The notes: generated by a model not told the origin, from the letters alone. A stretch of 64,000 nt of DNA from Acanthaster planci (GCF_001949145.1 NW_019091362.1:3672519-3736518), one strand, 5' to 3'; positions 37,635-50,748 are shown, numbered from the stretch's first letter. Numbers and translations: made by a program.

Positions 37635-38305
37635 TTGACAGAAAAAATCTAAGAAGTGAAATACTGTTGAAATTCTTGTTAAACTGGAGAAATGGCTGAA
37701 TTATGAATTGATACACATGTACTCTTATTTTTTCACTCGTGCAATCTTCATCATATTTTGCATACTGATTGCGACATCCACCATTAAGGAAGGTCGGAAA
37801 AGATCTGGAATGTGCCACTGTTGTCATAGTTTGTACCACTTTTCATTAAAGTTCATAACTTTCATTTGTGCACACAATTGTGGCCAGTTCGTACACCAAC
37901 TGCAGTACGACTTTAACTTTCAAAGGCACACATTAACCCCGACAATCACCAATCCCACGGTTGGGGTCATTCTACCTCGCAGGAGGAAGTGGCAAGTCTT
38001 CAAGGAAGGGCACGACGGATGTGCCCAAGCACAACGAAACGAGTTCATCCACTCAAAAATGGTTTCAAAATCAAACAGAATTTGCATATGCAGGATGAGT
38101 GCCCGGGTGATTTTCAAGATGATGGCACTTTCCAGATCTTTTCCGACCTTCCTTAATGGTGGATGTCGCAATCAGTTTGCAAAATATGATGAAGACTGCA
38201 CGAGTGAAAAAATAAGAGAACATGTGTATCTATTCATAATTCAGCAGTTTCTCGAGTTTAACAAGAATTTCAGCAGTATTTCACTTCTTAGATTTTTTCT
38301 GTCAA
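37635..38305. mobile_element. foldback element, 671 bp, with ~196-bp nearly identical inverted arms
   Basis: Left arm 37635-37830 and right arm 38110-38305 are reverse complements with about nine differences seen over ~185 aligned bases (about 95 %). The termini read TTGACAGAAAAAATCTAAG. The interior (~280 bases) shows no transposase motifs. A run of open codons across it (37708-38325 plus, and its mirror at 37627-37839 minus) is explained by the arms and not by a gene. No clear target-site duplication was seen. High arm identity implies recent origin or gene conversion between the arms. Confidence 0.85.
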
Positions 38306-38349
38306 AATTCTTCACAAATTCATAACTTCATTTACTGGAAGCTTACACC

Positions 38350-38826
38350 CACATGAATGACTGTCTGGTGGCTACTCTAATCAGACAGGTAACCTCCATT
38401 CACGGCCAAGTATTGAAGCAAGGCCTGCCACCCAGTAAAGACGACCCAGATTTTGCGGTGTTGCATAATTTCCTTTGTTCCCGATATTGGCCCAGTGCAT
38501 TGCTGAATGACAGGGGCCTCTTTTCAAATGCAGCCGGATTAGCGTGCAGCGGTACTGTATTGCTCATCGCTGGATTGCTGGAGCACTTTTGTCCGCGCTG
38601 ATAATCCGCGGGCACTGAATGCCGCAAACTGTGGTATACTGTTTCAAAACAATGACGGATTACCTCCGCTAATGCCAACTGAAAAATGATAGCAATGTCG
38701 CAGTAGCTTGGTCGTTTGTTCTGAGTACGGTCTTTGGTTACAAGGCTTAGCTCCTTTGCCGATTTCGGGCACCCTGGCTATGCATACAAACCCGAGGTCT
38801 CCGGTACCCCGGCACCGAGTGGTTAA
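38350..38826 (-). repeat. ~480-bp interspersed repeat, copy A (inverted relative to copy B)
   Basis: Its reverse complement aligns with 41153-41632 along nearly the full length at roughly 75-80 % by eye. Shared blocks include GCATAGCC.GGGTGCCCGAAATC, AAAGACCGTACTC.GAACAAA and TCATTGTTTTGAAA. It has no coding capacity. Its left end abuts the foldback element. It is probably a non-autonomous transposon family. Confidence 0.8.
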
Positions 38827-39047
38827 TGCCTGCAATTGTTTACTATCAGCCCAAACATAAATTCTTATCACTCCAAACTTGCTTTTGCGGGGGGGAGGTA
38901 AGTTGAAGATGTTCCAAAATACAGTAACTATATAGCTGATGTAGTACACTCAAGATGTCAAGATTTGGATATTACAATATGATCGAAGATTTACAGAATA
39001 CCATATTTTCAAAGTTTTTCTCTTCTAATAAATAACTTGGAAGCTTT

Positions 39048-42000
39048 TCACATTCTCTCATTGCTCCCTGTTGCCCCTGGCAAAATGTCATGACCTTTGA
39101 CCTGCCTGTCCCAGCCACAGGTCATCAGCTTGTTGCTAAGGGGATCCCACGATGCACCTCGTACAAAATCGTTATGGCTGTAACTGCGGTATCTGCAAAA
39201 TTTAAACCAAAATAACTCACGTTAAAATAAAAAACAAAGAAGCCAACAAAAACAAAAACAGTACATTACTTCAGAATTATATCCTGAAAATGGGGTGCAG
39301 TGAGATGAGTTGTCGATATCATTTTAAAGAGAAAATGAAGAACAGAGCGGATACAACTCTCTAAACTGGAAACCAAGTGTGACATTTTGTTTTGAACATG
39401 CCGGCGTTAAAGAAAAACAGCTGTTTTCATTTGAAGCATAAACTTACACTTGTTTAAGTTCCGGCTGCAATTCAGTGACAGCTACCGTGCAGTCATCGGC
39501 TGTGGAGGCCAGCCACAGTGGGCTGCATTAATACAACACAACGGAAAATCAAATTACCATTTGTACACCTCAAAAGAGAGAACATGAAACTCAGAACTCA
39601 AGTTCTTCAGAGCACTAGGTTTGGTAGTAGCTTGAATGTGTTAAATAAAACTTGTACTCTGAACTCTGCACGAGCAGCTCCAATTCTGTGAAGCTACTGA
39701 GTTGCTATATTCAACAGAATCGCAACACTTAGGTGACCCTGCTTAATGGTAACATCTCTGCAAAAAAGGGTAATAAGTCATGCAATTCCAAAACATTTTA
39801 TGGCCTGTTCTATTGTTCAACAAACATGGATACTGATGAATAAAGATGAAAAATTGATCATTCAGAGGGAAATCCTACATAGCATTGTGTTTCCAAGTGC
39901 TACACTTTCTGAGCTTTTTCTCAAAAAGTGCTTTTATTGAATCCCAAAATGTTGATATACAAATGTCTAAATATCTCGGGAACGCAGTGCACTACAGGGG
40001 TCATTCATAACTCAAATTGTAGCTTTTGGTGTTCTCAATCCAGCCATATCTAAAACTGATATCCTGAATCTGGTGACTTATTACCCATTTTTCTAGAGCC
40101 GGTCACATTTATTTTTCTACCACTAGAAGGCAATTCCATGTAGCCCTGTTTACACAACCAATAACGATGACGGGTGATTTCTACACCAGCAATAAAGTGT
40201 CTGTTTGTTTCACAATGATCTGGATCTGGATCAGTGATTTCAACGCCGGTTCGCTCCATTCGGAAGGCAAGTTCTGGTGTCAGTGAACCAATGTTGAACC
40301 ACTGATTACGATTTGGATCTGCATGAAACAAACAGGCAGAAAGTGATCATTGTCCGCATTTTTTGATGATGTGGAGCACTTGCCAAGTGCTTAAGCCCTG
40401 CCCGTCTGCTCCAAAGTGTTCAGCTATCTCCAAGTGAAGCTGAATTATGCCCAATATGTTATACTCACTTCTTGGCAGAGAATGCTAGTCTGTGAATGGA
40501 CCTGGTGTGGGCTGTAGTTAGTCTGGTTCCGGTGTTGTCCGCTCGGGAATCCTGGAGCAATATCTTGCCTGTCTCATCCCCTTTGAGTAGTAATTGTGCA
40601 TAAAACAGGTGACACACATTTGGTTGCAGATATGTGTCACTAGTTTGGCTGTCCTTAAAGCCTCTTCGGGCTGGAAAATTTTGTCACGCAGCGGGCCACC
40701 CATTAGAAATGAGAGCGTGGCTTCAGGTTTCTGACCTTCGATAAAACCAAGCCTTGCTTTGCAACCATTAAAGAGTTACCTCATGAATAAGACACATTTG
40801 CCAACGAGTACTGCTTCAGGCGCATGTGCAGCCTTGTTAATTCAACCAGAATTGCAGAGTATTACATCAGTGATCTGTCTCCTTACCAGAAGCCAAGACA
40901 TGTGTCTCTCCTGGCTTCCATGCCAGACACGTTGGCAGCGATGTCCCTTCGGGTCTACTCAGCCTTCGAGCTGGTTTGGGCTTCCTCAAATCCCACAGCA
41001 AAACAGACCCATCCTGCAGACATAAAGTAACAAACTGCGGGGTATCTGGAAAATAATATAAGTTCTTCATCTTTAACCCTAAACCCCTTTACCTTTGAAT
41101 CTTCCACCGGCACATGCTTTGTACTGAAGCTTTCAAGGGCTGTTGAACCCAATGTTAACCACTTTGTGCTGGGGTGCCCGGTACCGGGTACCTTGGGCTT
41201 GTACGCATAGCCGGGGTGCCCGAAATCAGGCAAAAGACTGGGCCTTGTAACAAAAGACCGTACTCGGAACAAAAGACCAGGCTGCTGGGAATTACCAACA
41301 TTTTTTCAGTTGTCAATAGCAGAGGAATTCGGAAATCTGTCATTGTTTTGAAAGATTATACCACTGTTTGTGGCATTCAGTGCGAGCGGATCACCACCGG
41401 GGACAAAAGTAATCCAGCGCTCCACTGATGAGCGATACAATACCACTACACGCTAATCTGGCCTGTATTGAGAAGACGACAGCAGCGCACTGTGCCAGTT
41501 TCAGGAACAAAAGAAAATTAGGTAACACCGCACAATCTGAGCTCTTTTTACAAGGCAGGTCTGGCTGAAATACTCGGGCGTCAAGAGATGTTGTCTGTCA
41601 GTAGAGTAGCCAACAGACAATCGCTTGATGAGGTTAAGGCATTCAAGAAAAAAAGATACAAATTTTTGAAAACTTTTGAAAACTGAAGATATTGAAAAAT
41701 CGCCCAGCATCAGACACGCATTTCCAAAGGCACCCGGCAGCAACTGGTTAAGTTATGAGGGCTGAGCTAAATTTTCCTTGACCCTGCAAAATCCTTCATA
41801 ACCTCATGGTGGGTTTTGAAGGATCTATTTGGAACAGTGATGCAAGAAAGGACCAGTTTTCCCAGCATGCAGCTATCTTGAGCAGGCTGCTCTTTGACTA
41901 ACATTCATGTGGACAGGGACATGTTCCCGTATCAGAATAAGAAACAGCCTTATTCTTGATGAGAATATCCAGAATTTCCAACGGAGCATTCCTGGCAAGT

Positions 42001-45000
42001 CATATTTTGAGGTCTCCCTGAGGTCAGAAATTTTATATTTCATATTGCAGACATCTGAACAGAAGTTACACAGAATATTTCCATGTGTTTCCTGACTTCA
42101 TGAGGAAGAAAGCACAGCCTTACAGTAACACCCTAAGGGTTCAACCTCTTCCACTGAGGTTCATGAAGGAACATCCGATCTCTAGACACCCATCATTTAC
42201 CTGAGAACACGAGAGGAATACCTCCAGCTCATTTGGGCTGCATGCCACACATTCTACCTTCGCTGTGTGTGCCTTCAGGGTTAAGACTGACGATTGCGAA
42301 GCTAAATCCCACACCTTCACACTGAAAAAGAACAAACAGAAATGCAATGGTAGATTATGAAATTTAGGAATGCATTCTATATGCAACACATCGCTTCAGA
42401 CTCCAGCATTTTGCGGAAATGGAAGTTAAACACTAATTTCTGTTCACAATCAGGGCATTATGTCACTGGTTTCATTTCACATTACAGCATTTTTTGATGA
42501 GGGAACTTTTGTAATGTGATGAAAACAATGAAAATGGAGACTCTCTGGGGAGGACAAGGGCCTTCTCTGGACCAGCCCCTCTTCATTCAGAAGACACTGT
42601 TATTTTCAAGATCAGTTTACATTTTTATTTAAAGATCTGGTTGGTTGGCTTACTGTCTGTCTGATGATGCACTGATGACCCGGGTTTTGTTGGAGTTGAT
42701 GCTGATGCTGTGGACGGCGTTGTCATGTTCGTACAGGTAAAACAAATTTCTGAAGGCACTCCGACTGTTTACGAGCTGCCAAACTTCAATTGCACCTGGT
42801 TCAATAATGGCAATCAAATGTAACGCTACATCCTTGAGGTAGGAGCAGAGACAGAGCCAAGCAAAGTCGAAATCTCTGACTGTATTTGGGCCTTGTTGTC
42901 AATAAGGAATGAGGTCGTTCTGAGGTTATTTCAATGGGCAAACAAGCATTAACGAGAATTTTGAAATTGCAGAATGCAAGGATAAATATTACAGATGGTG
43001 GTTCTCAAGCTACAGTCCTGTGGGTGTTGCACACTGGGACACCTGGGGGGTATGCAAAGTCCATCACCTGGGCTCCATTTGTGAGGCTACCAAAGTTAAT
43101 GCTCAGTGGTCCATTAATATTAGTCCAGTGTTTTGATATAGCACATAACCACTGGAAAGCAAGTCACACAGGAAGACCATTATTGCCGAACTGTTTCAGC
43201 AACTGTTTCATCAACTGTCCATGTAATTGTCTCCTTAGGATTTGGTTTACCTGAATCTGAAGCAACGGTCACCCTGCATTCGTCAATCCACTGCAGGTCT
43301 GTCACGCCAGCTTCTGTCTGTATTCCGGCACTGCACTTGTTGATGTCTGGGGCATTCTCTGGGTCTTCGTAGAACCAGAGAGACCCGGCCCAAAACTTGC
43401 CGTTCAAACCAGAGGCTCCCAGCATTAATGAGCCATCTAGACAGGAAAGATTATTCAACCTCAGGTGTCTTAAACTCTAGAATACCAGACCATACTTTTT
43501 TCCCGAAATTCTGTAAACCAAGAAAGATGTCAATATACTGCCAAAGTGTACAGAGACACGCTGCATGCTTTGTGGGCAACAACTTCTCAAGGAGCAGCAG
43601 CGTGACTGATATGCTCACAGACCTTAATTGGACAACAATTGAAGACAGAGGGGCAATAAATCAGCTTACTTATCTCTACAAAATAGGCAATAATAAAGTA
43701 CCCATTAGACTAGACGCCTGTTTACCGAAGACATCCAGATCTTGTAAAGGCAATAACTCCCAACTCTCTGAAATTGCTGCTAAAACTAGCTGCTATATGA
43801 ACTCCTTTTTACCAAGGACTGTTCGAAAATGGAACAAACTCCCTCAGGATACCATTGATGCCCTCAGCCACCACAAATTTAAAGAACTAATTTCAAAGCA
43901 AGCCACTCTCTAAGGCCTCTTAGTAAGAATCCCAAGCAGAGCATTCAAAAGGACAACCACCAAGTACCAAGTAAGTACCAAGTAGAGGCTGACATTAATC
44001 TCCTAAATGGAATTGTAATATTCGTTTCCCAGCAGGCTTACATGGTCAAATGTTATCGACTATTTAAAGAAAATGCACAGATAACTTGTTGATTTGCACA
44101 GACAGAAATTTAGGCAAGTAAATAAAAATCAAATTTCTCCAATTTCTATTGTCGCCAATGTGCAATATTCTGCACCAGTGTCTTTGAATTTGTGTTTCGG
44201 AATTCATAACTGTTGCCATTACCAATACCATAACTGGGAAACGATTCTTACTATTAAGTAAACAGGGGTTTCCAGATTGTGAAATGTTTCCTAATGAGCC
44301 TTTTTCACATTTCATCTGCATATGCTCAGAAGACTTAACTGAGGGGAACAAAATCATGATAACAACGTTGTGGAATGTTTGGTGAATGGATAGTCGTGAT
44401 TGTTATTGTCGTAGACAATTTGTTCCCCTCTGGCTTTGTTTACTTACTTGCACAGGGGCACTAAAAACAACATGGCGACGGAATGGGAAATTGGCTTATT
44501 CCCACATTTCCAGGATTGCTATCAGTATCAGAAAGTGATAACATGTGCTAAAGAATCACATTTGGCACAGCAACTATCAATACACTTAGTTAAAAAGTAA
44601 GCTTGGGCTGATGCCTACATGTACATGTACAGTCTACTCTCGTTAATACGAGTGCCTTGGGACTTACTAAATTAGCTCATATTATCTGGACCTTGTCTAA
44701 TGCGAAAACTGCCGTGCTGCAGGCTGCTCGACGTATGTATCCCTAATCGACTGTAGGTAAAGCGTACATGTGTACAAGTATGCATAACGTTTTGTTTAAA
44801 GGCACATAGTATCATTTTGTAATATGAATTTGATTTTAAAAAGTTTGTTCATGAAAGTGAGATACAGTTTAATGAATAAAGAGTTGTAATAAAGAATAAT
44901 CATTAAATGTAAGAATGGAGGAAGCGGAATTTCCACCAGTCCTGCTGATTCAGAGTGACACGTCCCCAGCCCTGCACGCTGTGATGAGATCCACATGTAC

Positions 45001-45797
45001 GCACTTAATGTAAGTACATTAACATTTTAGTTGCATGGTAATCAACACCGGGACCGGTATCCAAAGCAACATAAACATTCGTTAACGTTACGCGAATACG
45101 CTGCATCTGTTTTGTCACGTGACGTACGGCCATACGAGAATGCAGATGTGTGCAGATTGTCGACAGATGAGAGGTGAGGATGGTAGAAAAAAAACTAATT
45201 TTTGGATAGTAGTACAGGTTAAATTCTACAAAATACACGCGAACCCAGATGTTTGATATGGTAGAAGTTTATTAATGGGTAGGCCCTACATGTACATTTG
45301 CTTTAGAAAGGTTTCTCACGTACAACTACCTGCACTGGTAGAGCACTTTTCAAAACCCCATAGTGTTACGACACCATGTAAACTGTGTGCGCTCAAAGTC
45401 ACACGGAGTAGTGACTTTGAGCTCTCGAAGTACCACATGATGACCCCCCCATAAAAAGAACAAATATGAGGTGGAAAAGACAGGTAGAAAATGAACAAAG
45501 AAAATAAAATGATGGATTTCACTGCCACATTTATGGATTAGGCCTACCCATACTCAACAGCTGTATCCAAGTATTTTTAGAAATGGCTGGCACATTTCTT
45601 TTATTTACTGTGAATGTGTGATTTAACCTCTTCAAAATACGGTTGTATTATTAATTGTTGTATGTTGTCCGGAAATTGGGCAACAAGTACCACTCCCAAC
45701 TTGCGAGTTTACAAATAGTGATCATGTACTAACCTCTATTATGTTGCAAAACATCTAGGTACTTTTCCATCGACGATGGGACGTTACTTGAGGTCAT
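39048..45797 (-). CDS. WDR77: WDR77 / MEP50, WD40-repeat partner of PRMT5 (methylosome)
   Basis: Seven-bladed WD40 propeller that binds PRMT5 and presents Sm proteins, histones and other substrates for symmetric arginine dimethylation, in cytoplasm and nucleus. Coding exons in order of translation: 45797-45734, 43436-43251, 42795-42654, 42321-42201, 41013-40887, 40568-40469, 39522-39448, 39192-39048, all GT/AG and phase-consistent, giving about 320 residues (human 342). Diagnostic blocks: [21 protein letters not shown] near the N-terminus, [23 protein letters not shown] joined to [23 protein letters not shown] joined to [27 protein letters not shown], and [20 protein letters not shown] with GWDRQV in the last blade. 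The first exon encodes [21 protein letters not shown]; the ATG at 45797 is the first in frame. Introns carry a LINE tail and an inverted repeat copy. Confidence 0.96.
41153..41632 (+). repeat. ~480-bp interspersed repeat, copy B, in a WDR77 intron
   Basis: Matches the reverse complement of 38350-38826. It sits between the WDR77 exons at 42201-42321 and 40887-41013. Together the two inverted copies bracket the last four WDR77 exons. Confidence 0.8.
43500..43986 (+). mobile_element. 5'-truncated LINE, C-terminal end of reverse-transcriptase ORF, in WDR77 intron 1
   Basis: The frame ending at the TAA near 43913 reads [20 protein letters not shown], then [19 protein letters not shown], then [15 protein letters not shown]. 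This is the conserved tail of CR1/L2/Jockey-type non-LTR retrotransposon ORF2. After the stop there is a short tandem ACCAAGTA-type tail (~43955-43986), as in CR1-like 3' ends. No stop interrupts about 130 codons, so the insertion is fairly young. It is antisense to WDR77. Confidence 0.85.
45391..45422. repeat. perfect 12-bp hairpin, 8-base loop
   Basis: GCTCAAAGTCAC at 45391-45402 is mirrored by GTGACTTTGAGC at 45411-45422. It lies in WDR77 intron 1, about 300 bases from exon 1. Confidence 0.7.
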
Positions 45798-48453
45798 GGC
45801 GGTATCAACGGATTGACAAAGTAAGTGGAAAACTGTTCACGATATTTAATATGTTCAGCCTACTTTTGCTTTACATTCTCTTTTTTTCAGACATGTGTTT
45901 TACGCTCGGGTCATAGTTCATAGATACAGACTGATAGCAACACTTTACGTACACACGCTACGCTAGAGGAGGCAGATCCCAGACTGAAAAATTAACAAAT
46001 TTGACCACAAGAGGGCGTTGCTCTCCGCAGACTGCATAAAGCATTAAAGGCTGGGCCTACTGTTCTGGTTGCTGCAGTAACAGAGCAAACAACAAAAAAC
46101 CATCAGGAGCAATGTAGCACTTTGGTTTTTTACTGGAAATATAGATCACGAATTCTTGGATAATTTTCATTTTGAACAGAGTTAGCTACGTCATTTTTTT
46201 GCATTCCCTCCCCAGACACCACTAAAAAATGGTCAGATACCCCCCCGACTCTATATAAAATAGATCCACAATACTGTAAACGAAATCCCTAACAAGTTGG
46301 AAGCTGTACGTCCTAGATGCTTTAAATAAGTACAGTGTATACGTATTTCTGCCTTTTTTCCCTCCAAAGCAACTAGCGCAATTACAAGGCCTCATTCAAA
46401 TCATTTGCATAAGCGCCTGAAAATAACATGATGTACATGTATCTATTATGGTCCAACCGCAGCCAAGGATGATTGGGACACGTCCTAGGTCCTCGCCTGC
46501 CTATTGAAAATACCCAGACACACGATGACCACAGACATGGCCAAGAAAGGCCTGAATGGCCAAGTCTGAGTACTTCAGTATCGGCTTGGAGACTTTCTCT
46601 GAGCATAAGAAAACATCCCAAAAACATCCAGTTCGAAGGATTTAAAGTAAAGTATAATGCCCAAGGACAATACTGAATTTGTGTGATAGCTTTTTGATGT
46701 CCACTGCTCGGCGAGCCATAATTGGAAACAAATGACGAGCTATTTCTTTTTTCCGCAAAAAAAACTGTTTTAAGAGGAGATGTAGTCTGACAGGTGCTTC
46801 TTGTACTTTTCTGTTTTTTTTTTAAGTTCTTTAGGCCATGATTAATTTCCTTTTTCAAGATTTTACACTACCACAGTTCAAAGAGAGACAGACTGTAATT
46901 ATGAAATCCGTGTATACAAACAGATCGAGCAGGTACCCCTTACTGAGTTCAGTCCCTTAAAATTGGCACTTTCCTTTCAGCTGTTAGTATGGAGAACGTC
47001 GCTATTTGCCGATAGCCTACAATGAAAAATCAGTAATTGCACCGGTCAAAAGCAGACAACTTGCATGTACCTTAGAAACAAATAGCTGCTTGGTCAACAG
47101 TTTTTTATTGGAACTTGTAATTACGTCTTAATTAATCAGTATTCGAAAGCTGTCTGTTCGATGCTGTTTAAATAACGAAACGCAGTTCTCACAATATCGT
47201 AATGTAGTCGAGAGGACGTGATCGAATTTGATTTTACAACCAACATATATTCAGATACGTCTTCAAGTGTTTAGATGTAGGGAAATTTACATTTATAGGC
47301 AATAATTGCCAAAAGTGTGCGAAGGTGGCGGAGGACACCTTACAACCGATTCATTTCAGGCTTTTTCTTTAGTTTCAACAAGGAACGCTTTTGCAGCATG
47401 CGATTTTATTTGAGACGTTCAGTGACATCAGAACAACTCGACAAGACAGATGAAATTAGTCAGTGGAATTACATGAGACGGGGAGTGGATGGGACGGGGC
47501 TCTTTTGGTTGTGCTCCCAAGTGGAGTCCATTTCTGTTGAAAAAATGATTAGGCTAGCCACGTGCGCCGTTCGTTAATTTCCGTATCTATCTGTCTGAGT
47601 GCATGGGACTTGGCCCACAGACTAGCAACCGTCAATATTCCTCACACGAACAGGCTCCAACGCGACTGCTCTGGATGTTATCACCCATGTCATATCAAGT
47701 ACCTTGAAGAATTTGTTTGTCCGGCTACTTTGCCGTCGTGGGGAAATTAAACCATCTTTTCCACGATCTCCATCTTTGGGCACTAAAACTTAAAGACCAA
47801 ACTGAGGCAAGATGCTATCGGTGTTCATAAATTTCATGCAGCAACCTGTCAGTACAGGTTTCACTTTTCAACCCATGGATAAAACAGACTGTGCGTTATT
47901 TTAATGGTATTCTTTGCTAGTTTGAAATATCTTGTAATTTTGATCTTTGAAGTAATGCAAGGAATATCCATCTTTTTTAAACTAGGAAGTAACGCAGGCT
48001 GTACACGTAACAGAAAAAAACAAAATGATAATTCCCAGGGCTAAATAAACCAGAGTTAGTCATAGTGCAAAGTTCCCATTTATCATCAGCCAATATGGAA
48101 TTGTAACCGAAAACTTGTCAACAAAACTCCCATGAAATTTGCGAGCTTTGTACCGAAACGGACCGATATATTTTACGATGAACGCCTATTTACATTGGGC
48201 TGTGGTATGCCAAATTTTACGATTCTGTGATCAAAAACTTAATCAAATATTTGACCTGATAAACCCGATAGTACGAAGACCTCGTTTTGCCACAAAAATA
48301 ACCGTTTCAGGACGCCATCCGCGCTTCCTTGTTCAGCAGACCGTGGAAGCTGCAACGCGCCAGAGGTGTACGGGCGGTGCACGGCTCTTTCTCGGCCGCC
48401 GGGGGTTATGGGAATGCACGCCAACAGGCCCACTACCGTCTGGCACCGTTACC

Positions 48454-48605
48454 TCAGAACTGAGATCTGTCTCTGTCGCGTTTCCTGGCCTCACGAAATG
48501 AAATGTCGATGGCCAACACCGACTCAAAGTTCTTCGGGTACATTGTGATTCTTGACAAGCCACCCTGCTTCTCGTAAACACTGATGTGCGATAACTTGGA
48601 AATAA
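48454..48605 (-). CDS. candidate terminal exon, unrecognised
   Basis: On the minus strand, after a possible acceptor (CCGCAG), the frame reads ISKLSHISVYEKQGGLSRIT, then MYPKNFESVLAIDISFREAR and KRDRDRSQF before TGA. Codons are strongly exon-like (AAG, GAG, ATC, GCC). No upstream partner exon was found. It may be a pseudogene fragment or a real 3' exon. Confidence 0.3.
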
Positions 48606-50556
48606 CTGCGGAACTCCGCGTTGTTTCAGTTCAGAACCTGAAATTGGAATTCGCCATCTACTAGATATTCACATTCTCATGCCTCTACGTCGTTGGAAAT
48701 TCACATTGACAAAAATTCATCAGAGATGATCGTTGAGTAACTTCCCATAAGCAGCTCGGATTTCTGTGTCGGTAAGTATTAAAGTTATGCTAATTTCAAA
48801 TTTAGTTGACCCGACTTAGTTACAAAAACAGTGGTTCAAAGTTTTTAAAAAATGGATTCAAGTTCAGACCCATAACAGAGACTGTTTCCTCAGACTCCAA
48901 CGTCTTCCCAGTTTCAGCCTTGTCTACCGTCTTCCGAAACGTGTGGGCTACACTTTCTCCCGAGTGAAATTGTTTGCTTTGCATCGACAGGGGTACCACA
49001 ATTTCAAAATTACAAAATGCTACAATTTTTCCTGTACCCTTTTAAGTGGAATTCTATATTTGTGGATGGAGTTGCAGTTACTTCTTTTAATAAGTCCAGT
49101 GAAATAATCATCAATGCAACCTGTTGCAGTTTGTAGATCGAAATTGTAATCCGTTTACATTTTGAACTTGTGTTTGATGTAAACGGGTTCATATCACGGC
49201 GATCAACTCAAGAAAACTTTCCTTTGTCACGTTTTTGGAGTTTTTAGTTTTACGCGTTTGCATTGCCAACGTGTTTTAGGTTCCGGCACTTTAAAATGTG
49301 TTCAAAGGATAATACTAGGATGCGAAACCTTTCTTTCACATGAGTAGCCAAATTCTAAACACATGTACAAATTTACACAAGGAGAATGTGGGATGCGATT
49401 TGGGAAACATGCGAAGCGCTATTCCAGGAAATCAACTTGGTGGAAAGATGTCTGAAAGCCCACCGGTCAGTGAATCGTAACTGTCTGCAGTGGTAGCGGA
49501 GATAAGTCTGCAGTTTTCGGAAGGAGGTGTTCTTCCACTCCATCTCCTGCTGGTGATGTGTAGGGTTGCAGGCCAGAAGATAGGCCCAAAGTTTAATACC
49601 TGCACAGACCGAACCACGATTCGCACGCTGCCAAATTCTCTGCCATCTCTGCGCGTATTGGCGAAATAATGCTATACTTATCACGACAGTGAAGGAAATG
49701 ATCCTGCATGAATTTCTGTATGTAAGGGCATCTTACGTAAGTGGATCGTTCGACAGCGCAACGATCTTCACATCAAGTCAAAACGGGCCTTTGGAAAACT
49801 TATGCCCTTCAACGACCTTCACCGAAAATGACCAGCTGACCATAACCGGACACTTAATGTCCGACCCCCTCGTCATTGTTGAAGGCATGCTCAGCGCGGT
49901 CAGGGCCGTCCAAATAAAAGGTTCGCGACGGTAAACGGGGTGCCCTTCAACGTGTTTTTGAAAAGGGGATATATTTTTAACCGCATTAGGCCAACTTTAC
50001 AAAAGATGGTGTCTTGAATGCAGTTGGGAATGAAGCAAAGTAATTCACGTAGGCTACAGATAATGCATAATCTCATCTTAAATTTTCCTTAAGAATTACC
50101 ACGGAAAGAAATAAAAAACAGTGAAAGCCTGTATTTTTAAACCAAGTCTAAATGCTGTGCCGGGTGAATCTTGGTCGAGTCCTTGCCGGTGTATAAACTT
50201 GCAACTCTAAATTCCTCAATGTTTGACAAGTACAATTTATTCGAAAATTGTTTTACCTCCCAAAAACGCCACCACCAAGGAAAGCGGATCCTCTCTGAAA
50301 CCACAAATCTCGAAAGCCATGAGCCGTAAAAGCTAACATTCGCTCAGAGCCCCTTCCTTTTGTGAGTCCCGGCAGCTTGTATGAATAATTCACGTCCACA
50401 CCTGCCTAACACCAGTCCACCACCATTCCCCGACAGCTTTCCTTTCACGGCTTTGTGACGTGCCCCTTTCATGGCCGCTAGATACCAGTTCATAATCCTA
50501 AGTCGTCAAATACGGTTGTCGATACTTGAGACTGTGTCGAGTCTTCAACTGTAGAA

Positions 50557-50748
50557 GAAATCGAGGAGACTTACTGCTTTGAAGAGGACGACGAAATAGG
50601 ACATATTACCAGTGACCAAATCGCTGACAATTCCTCCACGAGTAGACATTGGGCCTACATGACAACGCTGCGAAACCTGTACCGTCACCGGACACAAACA
50701 CCGATGCCGTTTTCTTGTACAGACGGAAGAGTGACTAGAATTCACTAA
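50557..50748 (+). CDS. candidate coding stretch, unrecognised
   Basis: After a possible acceptor (TCAACTGTAG) the frame reads EEIEETYCFEEDDEIGHITS, then DQIADNSSTSRHWAYMTTLR, to a TAA 64 codons on. Acidic and exon-like at the start. No known domain. Confidence 0.2.
   Translation, partial: EIEETYCFEEDDEIGHITSDQIADNSSTSRHWAYMTTLRNLYRHRTQTPMPFSCTDGRVTRIH

Larger units (their letters stand above)
36495..39047. other. convergent intergenic region between SND1 and WDR77
   Basis: No gene. Most of it is occupied by the foldback element at 37635-38305 and the repeat copy at 38350-38826. The 3' UTR of WDR77 must begin at its right end; no canonical AATAAA was found close to the stop on the minus strand. 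Confidence 0.55.

Noticed and set aside
37708-38325. 205-codon open frame on the plus strand
   Set aside because: It is made of the two arms of the foldback element; the same peptide-like text appears on the opposite strand from the other arm.
46382-46858. 158-codon minus-strand frame
   Set aside because: No recognisable domain or codon bias; possibly an old repeat, but no support.
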